A stretch of 64,000 nucleotides of DNA. It comes from Synaphobranchus kaupii (lineage: Eukaryota; Chordata; Actinopteri; Anguilliformes; Synaphobranchidae). Below are positions 25,701 through 37,790 of this stretch, piece after piece. The notes under the pieces were generated by a model, which was given only the letters and a program-made list of their open reading frames with translations, ran no database searches and was not told the DNA's origin. The DNA is taken from contig CM056376.1 in assembly GCA_029718625.1 (NCBI GenBank), forward strand, positions 78,553,386 through 78,617,385, written 5' to 3'. The position numbers were made by a program, and so were the translations under genes. Position 1 is the first letter of the stretch, and each line of letters opens with the position of its first letter.

Positions 25701-28700
25701 GGAAGATGTCTGCTTCCATTACTGCTGTGGGAAGCTCATTCCAGCACCGAGAGGACAGAACAGACAGCCATACGTGACTGGGAAGTGCAGGCTCGTGGAG
25801 ACATCCTGAGGCCGTGTCTCAAATGGTCCACTAGTTCCCTATATAGTGAACCAACTAGGGTGTCAGTCAATTTCTAGCAAATGGCTGACACCATAGTTAA
25901 ACAACTATGTAGGGAACCAACCAACCCTTTGACACAGCCTGAGATTGCAGAACGGATGGGTCTAGCTGGTGTATTGTCCAATCTGTATGAAGGGGCAGTC
26001 CCCTTGGTAGCCGGGTAGGCTAGCACCAAGGTTCTAAATTTGATGTGAACAGTTATGCAGTGGAGGGCGGCAAGGTGGGGTTGACGTGGGAAAGTTTTGG
26101 AAGGTTGTAAACCAGGGCTGGGTTGCACCGGTCATACGTAAGTTCGTGACTAAGTTTGCGCGTAAAGTATTTACTAGGTCCTTAGTTGCTACTAGTTAGT
26201 TTCAAACTATCGCTTTACTAAATTCGGTTGCACCACCAATACGTAAGTAATGTCTTAGCTAGTGAAAACTAAGTAATGCTTAGTTCAATACTAAGGTAAA
26301 CATTGTCACTTTATCATGACGATAACAAATCCATAACCAATCAATCAACAAGCTACAATGTAAACACGGAAGTCAACTTGCATTGAGTTTAACAGGCTAC
26401 GTCTATTTTGCATTCCATGGAAAAAATAGAACATTGAACAGAATTACAATATGTGCATGTTTATGTTTTTACGAATAAAATTCAAAATATCCTTATTTGT
26501 TTGTTTAGCCTATTTATTTATGTTACAGTCATTATGTGCTTTGAAAATATATGGAAACTTACAAGTTACATACCTAAGTTACATAACGGGAGTGTTCTGT
26601 TTGCCTCTCTTTTGAACTATAAAGAACTTTGTTTTGAAACTGAACGTTTTCCACGCGTCAACTATTTTTACAGTGTTTTTTGAAGAAACGGCGGAGGTAG
26701 CCAATTAGATGAACAGACGGTTACAGTTTATTTGTGTATTTTTTTAAATATTTGCTTGCAACAACCGAATGGCAACAAGATTTCAAAACAACGGTTTAGT
26801 AGGAATAACGGTAAGAGCCTCCGAAACGCTCTAAACGGGCCATGTTTTCATTTTGTTTTCCGTTGGTTATGGTTACGCCACAATTTACACCTCCTTAGGG
26901 GTAGGTGTAAATATTTAGTAGCTACTAAGCTCAACGTACAAACTAGTTTGTGTGGTGCAACCCATTTTTATTTAGTAATGTGTAAACCTTCATTTAGTAA
27001 ACACTTACGTTATAACTAGCCTACGTTTGAACTTACGTATAGCTGGTGCAACCGGCCCCAGGAGAGCAGCAATGTTCTGGATTAGCCGTAGAGGTAGGGA
27101 GGCCAATGAGCAGAGAGTTAGAGTATTCAAGGTGGGAGAGGGCCAGAGCCTAAACCAGAAGCTGGGTTTGAGTAGGTGGTGAGGAATGGACAGATTCTTC
27201 TGATGTTGTAAACTAGAATAACCTGCATGCCCAGGTCACCTCCACAGTGTTCACAGCTTGTCATCTTGCACCACTATGGCGTTCTTGGTGCTAGAAGAAG
27301 CTGAAAGATTGATGTTGTCCAAGAAGAGAGAGAGGTCGTGTAGGGGGAAGGGATGGCGTCTCATTCTTTGCCAGGCTGAATATTCTGTTGATTATCCATC
27401 CAACTCAAGATGTCATTCAGGCAGCCTGAGGTGCATGCCTTGTAGGTCAGGCGGGAAGGAAAGAAAGAGTTGAGTGTCATCAGCATAACAATGTTATGGC
27501 AAGCCATGAGCAGCAATTACAAGACATACTGTATGTTTTGGTGTAGAGAGAAAGAAAGAGGGGACCAAGGACAGACCCTAGGGGGATGCCTGCAGAGAGG
27601 CTACAGACTGTTGATACTCTGCCACCTCAAAAGACCTGGAAGTAATGTCTAGCGAGGTAGGATGCAATCCACTAGGGCTGACCCGAATATAATTTAATAG
27701 GCTTTGGATATTCGTTAGTGTTGGCGACCGAATTTCCGAACATTCGTTCTCATAAAAACACATTAAAAAAAAATCCCAACATTAATGTTGTTTCATAATA
27801 GCATACCGGGTAATCAAAACACAACAGTTGCAGTTCATTATACATCCAGTCGGGAGCGCCATTGTATAGCCTAATTCGTTCTGTAGGTAGGCCTATTATA
27901 GAGCCAACGCAACAACGACACTGCATTTTATCATTGCCGCCCTTTTTTGGAAAGTTCGAAACAGCATAACAGCACGGCAGTTATTTCGAAAATTATATTT
28001 TATTGAACACTCATTATAAAAACAGCAGATCAGTAGCCTATGGTAACAGATTAATAACAGGTGCAGGCTGCGCAATAGGCTACTATAAAAGCACAATCAC
28101 TGTCGGACAACGCTCTGGCAATAAGAAATCAATAATAGCCGACGAGAACATTCTAAAGCAAGTTTATTAAATAAGTACATTCAGATTTCAGATGAGTATT
28201 CAGACTTGTTGTCCTTCCATGGTATGTCAGGTGCTTGTCACATATTATACACTGAGCGTTTTTCTTATCAGTAAGTTTGAAGTGATTCCATACAGCCAAT
28301 ATCTTCGCAGTTGCCATTTTGTTCTAATGGCCACGTGAACTGAAGCGTTCTTGGACCGAGGGATGTCACGCACCCTTTCATATTTTATTACAAACACAAA
28401 GTATAAATATAGTACTGGGATATTCTGACTAAATGTAGCCTATTGCACAGTTTGCCTTCATTGAAATAGTATCAGTAATAAGAATAATGATAATATCTAG
28501 GCCTATATAATATAATATTAATAAAACAAATAATCAGAATCTGAATTGAGATTTGAATGTCTACCTAACCAACGAATATTCAAATATTTGGGGCCAGCCC
28601 TACAATCCAGGCAAGGTCCATGCCGCAGGTCCCCATTGCAGATGTGGATGAGGGAATGCGGTGGTCAACGGTGTCAAGTGCTGCAGGCAGGTCAGTAAGA

Positions 28701-30888
28701 ATCGGAGAACTGAGGCCACCTGAGCAGAATGGAGGGCCTCACTGACAGAGGGCAGCACAGTTTCTGTGGAGTGACCAGCCCTGAAACCGGAAAGGGTTCA
28801 GGGCTTAAAATATATCATTTAAGGGGTAACACAACAGGCCTGGAATTTCATCACTTTTCATAGACCAGAATTTCATCGGGCACCAAGGCCAAAGGCCAAT
28901 ATCAAATTGGACATGAGGGCATCAATCAACACCAAATGAACAATGTGAAAGCACTTATTTCATTCTTACAATCATGAGTCACAAGAGAAAGAAGCAAACG
29001 ACTGTAAAACTGCTTCATAACAAAAATGTAAACCAGGCAAAATGTCAAATGGCATTTCTAATTTCCAGACAAAAAACTAAATGTTATCAATTCCACTGGC
29101 ATGAAAAAATAAATGTTTTTGTTCATGGTGGCTCAGTCAGGGAGATGAAGGTTAATTCCCACTGACCTGGCTTCATTGCAGAAGGTAATTGAATGCAAAG
29201 GCCAAGGCAGCCTCACTTAACTTTCTGTTGTATGTTAATATGCAAGGCAATGGCTCACCCGCCTTCCTGTCTGCAGGGAAATGGCGGTTTGATGTGTTAT
29301 GGGGCCAGAGCCTAGCCAGTGTGGAGATTTATTATTGAATTTGTGTTTTGTCTGCCTCCCTCCCCCTCCCCCCTCAGGAAATCAAGCCTCAGAGTCACTA
29401 TAACCATGGCTACAGTGAGAGCGTGGGCCGCAAGAGCCACGTGGATGACTACAGCACCTGGGACATTGTTAAAGCCACACAGTAAGTACCTGAGGCCGCC
29501 TCGTGAGACTTCATTCTGGCAGCGTGTAATTAGGTCTGATGGCACAAAAGCTGAGCACATATTGTCTCATAAATTTGTATGTATTAACACCTAAAGTTTG
29601 TACTGTAAAAATAGCTTTTTATTACAGTATAAATGAACAGCCGTTAAAGGTTAGAGATTTAGGAGAGCGGACAGGCCAGAGAGAAGGCAGAGTGGGTGAC
29701 AAAAGGTTGGTCTTCAGTCTGCATTTGGTTTGAGCCCACAAACCTCAGGTGCACACTAACTGCTAATGGTACATTTGAAAGGAGACATGACTATGTTTTA
29801 ATCAACTAGAAGCTCCTACCACAGAAAGAGAACTAACAATTGGAAAACCATGCCTCCGTCTTTGAGTTTTTATTCTGTGCATTTGTATTTACGCATATGT
29901 ATGTGTCAATTATTTTAATTTTTTTGCATTTGGTTTGAATGTCTGTGTGAGTGCGACACAGATTGTGGTGTTGCAGTTGAAATTGTCATTGTGTGATCTG
30001 AACTGTTCTGTGGCTCAGGTACGGGATTGTTGAGCGCTGTCGAGAGCTTGTGGAGGCAGGCTACGATGTACGACAGCCGGACAAGGAGAATGTTTCACTG
30101 CTGCACTGGGCAGCCATCAACAACAGGGTAGAGCTGGTTAAGTAAGTACCGTATCTTACATAAGATCAAAAACGTCTACGACGTAAAAAAAGCCAAGTTA
30201 CTCACGCATAGCCTACATAGCGCTGTCCATAAGTTCTTAATTCCAACTTGCAAAAACTAGGCCTGCCTTTAAAAGTCTTGATATCAAAATGTGGCCAAGT
30301 TACAACTAACAATATTGCCTATCGTAGCTCACACTAAATAACCTAGCTCTATTCCAAAGCAATGCTATCCAAACTTTCCTAAATTATTTAATGCAACTTG
30401 GTCCTGTGTTTCTTCATCTTAGCATATGAAGAGATTGTGCCTCATGGAACAACATATGATTTCAATTAATGTTTTTAACAGTTGATGAATAATTACACTC
30501 CAGAAAGGATATGGTTGTACTTTGTTGGCAAGTTTACTTTAGAAAATGTACAGGTTTTAAAATGTTAACTGCTGCTACAGCATTCTTTACAATTCACAAA
30601 CAGACATTTATATGAAGAAACATCATGTACAATAGAGAAAGGGGTGATGAATAAATAAATGCAGATAAAAATGAGTAATATTTTTACCTAGAAAATAGCG
30701 TACATAAAGCATTTTTACAAACGTATCCAGACATGTTTGTGGGTCAGATGGTGGCAAATAAGTAATAGTACCAATTTTCTTAACATAATAGTATTTATGA
30801 TATTTGCAAACATAATTTTGTGAACACAAGGATATCTATGCTCTGTAGGACCACACAGGTTTTGATAGAAACCCAAATAAATAACTAC

Positions 30889-30931
<43 letters not shown>

Positions 30932-33900
30932 ATTTTATTCATTCTGTGCTTTTCATAGACCCAAATCAGTGGATGCAGACAATTGTTCAAACATGCCCTA
31001 TAGTGTAGTAATTTTTCTGTTTAATTTCTAAGTGCAACACATCTGAATCAGAGTATTTCCACTATAAATTATTTTCATTTTGCAGTTTGATGTGGCACAT
31101 ACAGTTTCATTGACCACATTCTCTTGAGATGGTAAGATGAAGAAACACAGGGCCAAGTTGCATTAAATAATTTAGGAAAGTTTGGATAGCATTGCTTTGG
31201 AATAGAGCTAGTTTATTTAGTGTGAGCTACGGCAATATTGTTAGTTGTAACTTGGCCACATTTTTATATCAAGACTTTTAAAGGCAGGCCTAGTTTTTGC
31301 AAGTTGGAATTAAGAACTTATGGACAGCGCTATGTAGGCTATGCGTGAGTAACTTGGCTTTTTTTTTACGTCGTAGACGTTTTTGATCTGATATCACTTA
31401 TTTTTTATAGCTAACTAATGATGAATAATGTATGAAGATAAACACGGAGAGAGACATGCATTCCAAAGAAATGTATGCAGACATTCGCTTAACCAAAACG
31501 CCCTCTATTGACAAGAATGAGAACAGTTATCCTATTACAGACAGCACACAATTACATTAAAAGAGTTTGTAGATGAGCAGCATTTAATGTGTAATGAAAT
31601 ACAATGAACAGCACCACCTGAGTTATGGATCATGAAGAAGCATGTAAATTAATTAACCAAGTCTACATGGAGACAAACATGCACAATGGGCTAGACGCAA
31701 ACACATTCTAGCTGAAAGACATACAGCCTAAATAGCTAGTACAGCGTAAATAGTTTGCATCAGTAAAATATGGAAATACAGTTTTAAAATAGGGCTATTA
31801 GTATTCTATGAAATACATTTAACGTTAGGCTGTTCAACACTGGATTGCCAGATGCGTAACTCGAACCTTCCATGTGTGGGCTACGAGCTAGCGAGCGAGC
31901 TAGTGAGTTTCTGCACAGCAGAGTTTTTTTCCGGTAGTGTAGAATGTTACCTGCGGGAAATGTTTTGTTACCGGACAGCTAGGTTTAGTTTAGTTTTCTG
32001 TAGTGCAATGAATGTAGGCTATAATGCATGTTGATTCGCTTCGTAGTAGCCTAGCTTGTTTCTGCTTCCTGACGAGAAGCAGGAAGTAACGTTGGCGAAC
32101 AAGCTTAATTGGACAACGCATATTTCCCAGGAATCTTAGCCAGAAAGAAAACAGTAGATACTACTAAGAAAGTACATACCAGAGATTATTCTTCTTATTA
32201 TTATTATTATAATTAAAAGTGTTTGCAGTAAGCTACATTATCAGCAGAGTAGCGTAGACTAGAGCCACATTCGGAGGCTATCTATTTATTTATAAGTGAG
32301 TAACCATGAATCAGATATGTTTGGGGAATTGGCGGTTTATAAATCCGATCGCTTAAAGGCTTGCAGCTTAAAAGAGGCTATCCTCAATTCTTAATGTAGG
32401 CTATTATCGTAAATTCTTTTCCTAGTAGTTAATTTTATGGTGACCTTGTGTTATGTGTGAAAAGGGTAAAGTGAACAGAGCTGAAGTGAAGAATTAATGA
32501 ATAAAGAAATGTTGGCCGAGGCAAGGGGTTTACACAGTCAGTCAGTCATGACCGCAAGAGCAGAGCGTAACACCCTCCCCAAACCAGACAAAAGCGAGCG
32601 TCCGGTTTGGGGACGGTGTGATATAGTACAAGTGAAATACAAGTGAAACATTGAACAGTTAATATTGTAAACCTCTTTTGCCTTTGCAATAAAAATACGT
32701 TAATGTGTCAATGTGAAAATAATAACAGTCTAAGAAATGAAAAGTACTTAACAGTTGCACATTGTTTTTGTGGAAAATACACGTGCCCTGCTGGGCTCGA
32801 ACCCACCATCTACTGTGTGAGAGACTGCAGTTTTAACCACTAAGCCACAGTAGCTTCTTGGAAAGCATGAAGCCATTAGCTACATTAACAATAAAAAACA
32901 TTAGTATGAAGCGTTTTTATTGGACGATAAGCTTGATGAGCAGGTATACGGACCATACCCTCAAAGAATAATTCTCCCCATTGGATAACATCGCGACGAA
33001 GGCAGGCAGTTTGGCAGGAAAAATGGGAAGAAGAATAAGAAGAATAAGAAGAATAAGAAGAATAAGAAGAATAAGAAGAATAAGAAGAATAAGAAGAATA
33101 AGAAGAAGAATAAGAAGAAGGAGAAAAACGGCAAAATAACCCAAGTTTGGGGCTGTATTGTGTGGATGTGTGAAGTTGTATCTGAATGCTGTGTGGTTAC
33201 ATGAGGTCAGAACATACTGTAGTTAATGTTTTTAAGGGCTGAGAGTCTATGGTCATTGTGGTTACGTCTGTAGGAAACCCTGAAAAGTGCCAAATTCTCG
33301 GTGCTGTATAGGTATGGGGCATGCCCCACCATTACTGATGCTACCAGTTACCTTAGAGTTGCGCTAGCATTAGCAATGTGTGTATGTCCAAAAGAAGGGA
33401 CAGCATGGAATTATCTGAAAATGGTTTCCATCAATCAACTACATCATGGATAATTCGTAATTGAGACATTATGTCCAAAATTCCGAACTATCCCTTTAAT
33501 TTCACACCCTGCCTCTAACCCAGCTCTGTATATTTTAATTATTTTATTGCTCCCCCTTATGCCAGTCCAGTATTTAGTAGTACTTAGTGGGCAGAATGTT
33601 CTGGCTCTATATAACAGTGGATATCACTGGTTTCCGTCATACCTTCACTCCACTCTGATTAGTCTGACGGACTGAAGCATCCATAGTTATTGAGATGGAA
33701 TGATCTTGTCAGGTCATGTTTTTACAACCAACTCTGAATTTGATATCCGTATCAGTTCAGACATCAGTTTCTGTATGACCTCATGAAGTATCGGTGATAT
33801 TGTACTAAATATACTCCACATTTTCCTTTGTTCTGTAACCGCAGACCCCTTAAGGAGTGCGCTGCGGAGCTGGGTTTGTTCAAAAATTGGTTTAAACATA

Positions 33901-36900
33901 TCCTTCCCCCCCATGAACATAGCTACTTGGCTAGTCCTAGTACGCAAATGTTGGTTTAAAATGCAATGTTTTGGCGAGACATGTGGCGTGGTCCATAGGG
34001 TGGCTGACTCTCAAACAGTACGCCATTCCTCCTCCAACAACGAGGTTAAAGCTTCGGTTATGTTCTGTAGGAGAGCTGTACAAGTATAAACCATGCAGGA
34101 TCCATGGGTTTTAGTTCATTTTTATGGAATCCAGTTAGTCGTAAATACTGTTGTTGCTGTGATCTTCTTTTCATGGGTTTGTCCTGACTCCCTTCAGCTG
34201 GTGAGACTCATCACAGTGGCTGTTTGGATTATCTCTTTTCCACAGGAAGGGCTGGTTTTGCCAGTCGATTTTGTCTGCGTATGTGTGCGCGCACACGCAC
34301 GCGCATGCACGCGTGCATGTAAAAGTGTGACTGTGTGTGTGTGTTGAGGATGGGTGCGGATGCAAGAGGGAAACGAGAGAGAAAGAGCGAGAGTGTATTT
34401 GTATGAGGAATGTATTTTAGAGAGTTGGTCACTTCGCAAAATGAATCACCAGGAGAGAGACTGCAGTACCACAGACCTCTCGGTCATGTGGGCTACAAGA
34501 GCAGAATACATTGCTTCCTAATGCAGATGCAGTAGATTTATGTATGAAACGGGGAGTATTGCAGAAACAGAAAATATCCTATGGCCCAGGCAGGGTCTGT
34601 GACCAAAGGTCATTGTGCCATATGGTGTGTGGCTGTCAATGGTGAAATACGGTTTATGTGAAAACATTGCCTTGGTAAAACTTGGTGTCCAAAAATCCTG
34701 TTTGTGAGCACAGGAGCCATTTTGAGATAGTTTGCATTCTTTTTTGGACTGGTTGGGGAATCCAAAGCACCATAACCACACTCTTCCATAACTCCATTAG
34801 ACCACTCTCCAACCTATTTTGTGATTAATTTCATTACATGTTTATATTAGGATGTTTTGGATGATTTCGTTGTTTGATCAATCGGTGTTTTTAAAGCAGT
34901 GCTTTTGAATTCAGCTGTATGCTGTTCAGTGAGTATCCATTTACTGACAACTAGGTGTGCGTGCATCTCTTGTTCGATGGTTGGAAAAAGTACAGTCATA
35001 TATAGGGTGGTGTTTTTAAGATGTTCAGCTCTACGCCTCCCTGTAGAATCTTGCTAACATGTGTGTGAAGCCCAACTTTAATCAGCGTACCCTTCCAAGG
35101 AATCCCGCAGCCGTTCAGATCGGCAGTCTGACTGGTTGTGTCTTTGTAGGTATTACATATCGAAGGGCGCCATCGTGGACCAACTGGGAGGCGATCTGAA
35201 CTCCACGCCGCTACATTGGGCTACACGGTAAGGGCCAATGGCTCCTCCATGCTGAGATTTAATTCCAAATCATCCTTATCCAGAGTGACATGTTGTGCTT
35301 ACCAGTATTTTACACGTTGTTTCTTCGTCACTGTGTTTAAATTAAACTCATCTTCTTGTTTAATAAGCATGCATACAGGTGAGAGATGTAATCTACAATC
35401 GAAAAATATACTCATAGTTGGAGAGTGTCCAATCATGGTTGCATGGGAGGCTTTTATGTCTAATTCCACAAATTTCCACTGCTAATCTAAGAGCCAATAC
35501 AAGAGGCTAAGAGGCTTTTTAAGAGCCAATACAAAAGGCTTTTAATTTTTGCTTAGGCAATATCTGCGGCTAATGCTATTGTTACTACTGCAACTTCTCA
35601 TGCTATGATGTCAATCCTACTACACGTACTAATGATACTAATACTATTGCTGACTATTTCTAATACTACAAGTAGTAGTACTACTCCTACCCTAATGGCC
35701 TCTGTGTTTGGAGGTGGGAGGAGGGAGTGACACACATCTGTTTGAAGATTCCTCACACTGAATTATTTATTTGCTCAGTTGTTGCCCACAACCCCAGGTA
35801 GCTCACCCCGCTTCCTGTCTAAATGTTACACAGTCAGCAGGGGGCGTAACTTACTCCAGCACGTAACTGTGCTGCTCTGGTCAGCAGTCATACCCAGAAC
35901 CCTGGCTGTTTCCTTAGGTCTTCTCCCCATACAAACTGTGTCTGTTCAGGTCTCCATTTAAATATATAGCTTTAAATATTTTTTTAAATATTAAGCTTGG
36001 AATTGCTTAGCACGAGGGTTCAGCAACCGACACGATAAGCCGAGTTGTGCATTTGAAACTAACGACTGTTTTTGTTGCATTTAAAGTCTTCATTTAGCCA
36101 CACGACAATTATGTGAACTTAATCTTTTCAAATGTAATAATTAAATTAATAATTAGCCTAATTTTAGTTTTTAAAAAAAGAAGCATAATATGATGATTTA
36201 GACTCAACGGGGTCTTTAAAGGTCAGGAATTTTGTCTCTAATTTCAGCACTGTGAATTATAGTTATGAACTGGCCTATATAATCATAATTGGAGCATGTT
36301 TATATTGCGTTCTGTAAAAAGTCAGAAGAGACTTGAAGGAAGAATCGGAGGGAAAGGGCTGGTAGCACCGCCCTGTTCTAAGTACTCTCCAGTCACCCTT
36401 AAAAATTTAAATCCCTCAGTTCTCCTCATTTGCATCCGACCAAGCACTTTCACAGGGTGTTTTTGCTCGCGGGCCGTTTTTGACGGGGTGCTTGTGCACG
36501 TCTCCCTCTCCTTTCCAGACAGGGCCACCTCTCGATGGTGGTCCAGCTGTTGAAGCACGGGGCCGACCCCGCTCTCATCGACGGGGAGGGCTGCAGCTGC
36601 ATCCACCTGGCCGCGCAGTTTGGCCACACCTCCATCGTGGCATACTTCATCGCCAAGGGCCAGGTAGGTGCCGTCCCCTTTGCGCTACCTGACGGCCAGA
36701 GGGCCAGTAAATCGGTACAGTCAGCTTAGCACACAGAGCTTTATTTTCTGCAAAAAAAAATACAGAACTGCGTGCGGCTTCGTTTGCCAGAATATCGTCC
36801 ATTTATGAGCTCTGTTATCAGTTGTACGTAACGCTCAATGCGTGTGTGTGTGTGTACACTCGTGTGTGCACTCGTGTGCATAATATGTTGTAATTCTCTG

Positions 36901-37742
36901 TAAAATCAATCAAGTGTTTGTCTGGCTGGTTACGGCTCCGCCTGTCCAATAACGGCATGTTTGGTGTGTTTATTGAGTTTGGCCATGTGAATTGGCTCCA
37001 GTCTAAGATTGTTCCAGTCTGTGCTGCCTACTGGAGTCCAATTTTGCTGAACATCAGTTTGAAATATCCCCAATTGCAAAGTTTGAATGTATTCCACCCC
37101 TCCCACCCCCCTCCCTGAATACATTTACTGCCAGCTCTGTTACAGAAATATAATAAGAATAGTGTCAGCTGGAAGCAGAAACCGAACAGAAACAAATGAA
37201 TTTGGCTTTTGGTACATTATTCTCATTTGAATGTTGATTTGCCAAAGCTGGAAGGTCACGCAGTTGATATATCCCTGCCTTTTGATCAAGATCTGGACGA
37301 TGATAAGCTACAATGAATGTACGTTGTTTATGGTTCATACACACAAACAGGTATTTGCTTTAGGATATCAGCATAATTAGATCTCAGTACAGGCTGCCGT
37401 CATTTTTCTAAAGCTAAATCCAATTGCTTATTCATTGTAAATGTCATGGAAGATGGAGCTGGTTTTGTACAGGACGGAAGGAGATACGAATACCAGCAAC
37501 GAGCTGCGCTGTGCTGTTCCGCAGCGTCGGTGATGTGATTGCGATTATGTCTGGTTGGATAATGTCCAGTGAGGTCACAGTATGGCCCGAAATGTAGGCG
37601 CAGCAATAAACCGCGCGGGCCGCTCAGTCTGCGCTCAGCTTGGCCCCTCCCAACCACCCACAAGAGCACTTAAAGCAAACAGCTGTGGTCAGGGGGGCTG
37701 AGACGCACTGGAAATACACTGACATTGATATGCAGCAGGGAT

Positions 37743-37790
<48 letters not shown>

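Larger units (their letters stand above)
25390..28805. mobile_element. Composite teleost dispersed repeat with three insertions
   Basis: The backbone segments 25390-25810, 25938-26116, 27058-27672 and 28603-28805 read as one repeat of a type common in fish (GGGAAGCTCATTCCAGCACC, GTTGAGTGTCATCAGCATAA, CAACGGTGTCAAGTGCTGCA). It is interrupted at 25811, 26117 and 27673 by elements with their own flanking duplications. I cannot assign the backbone to a named family from sequence alone. Confidence 0.65.
30163..33330. repeat. Large intronic repeat unit, copy 1 (intron 3)
   Basis: The order is foldback element, about 1.1 kb of unclassified sequence, GC-rich hairpin (32570), antisense tRNA-like module (32630), (AAGAAT)n and a 200-base end piece finishing at GGTATGGGGCATGCCCC (about 33310-33326). 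Copy 2 in intron 13 (52510-55290) has the same order and orientation with high identity. Both diverge just after GCCCC. Confidence 0.85.

Noticed and set aside
32785..32857. tRNA gene on the minus strand
   Set aside because: A and B boxes are good, but the acceptor and anticodon stems do not pair and the sequence is part of a repeat, so I call it a SINE-type head.
32917..33144. Leucine/isoleucine-rich minus-strand frame resembling a membrane peptide
   Set aside because: It is the translation of the (AAGAAT)n tract; copy 2 of the repeat has no such frame.
34276..34439. Thr-His and Cys-Val rich frames
   Set aside because: They come from the alternating GT/GC tract in intron 3.
36296..36729. 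Overlapping frames on both strands around 36.3-36.7 kb
   Set aside because: They are shadows of zdhhc17 exon 5 in other frames.
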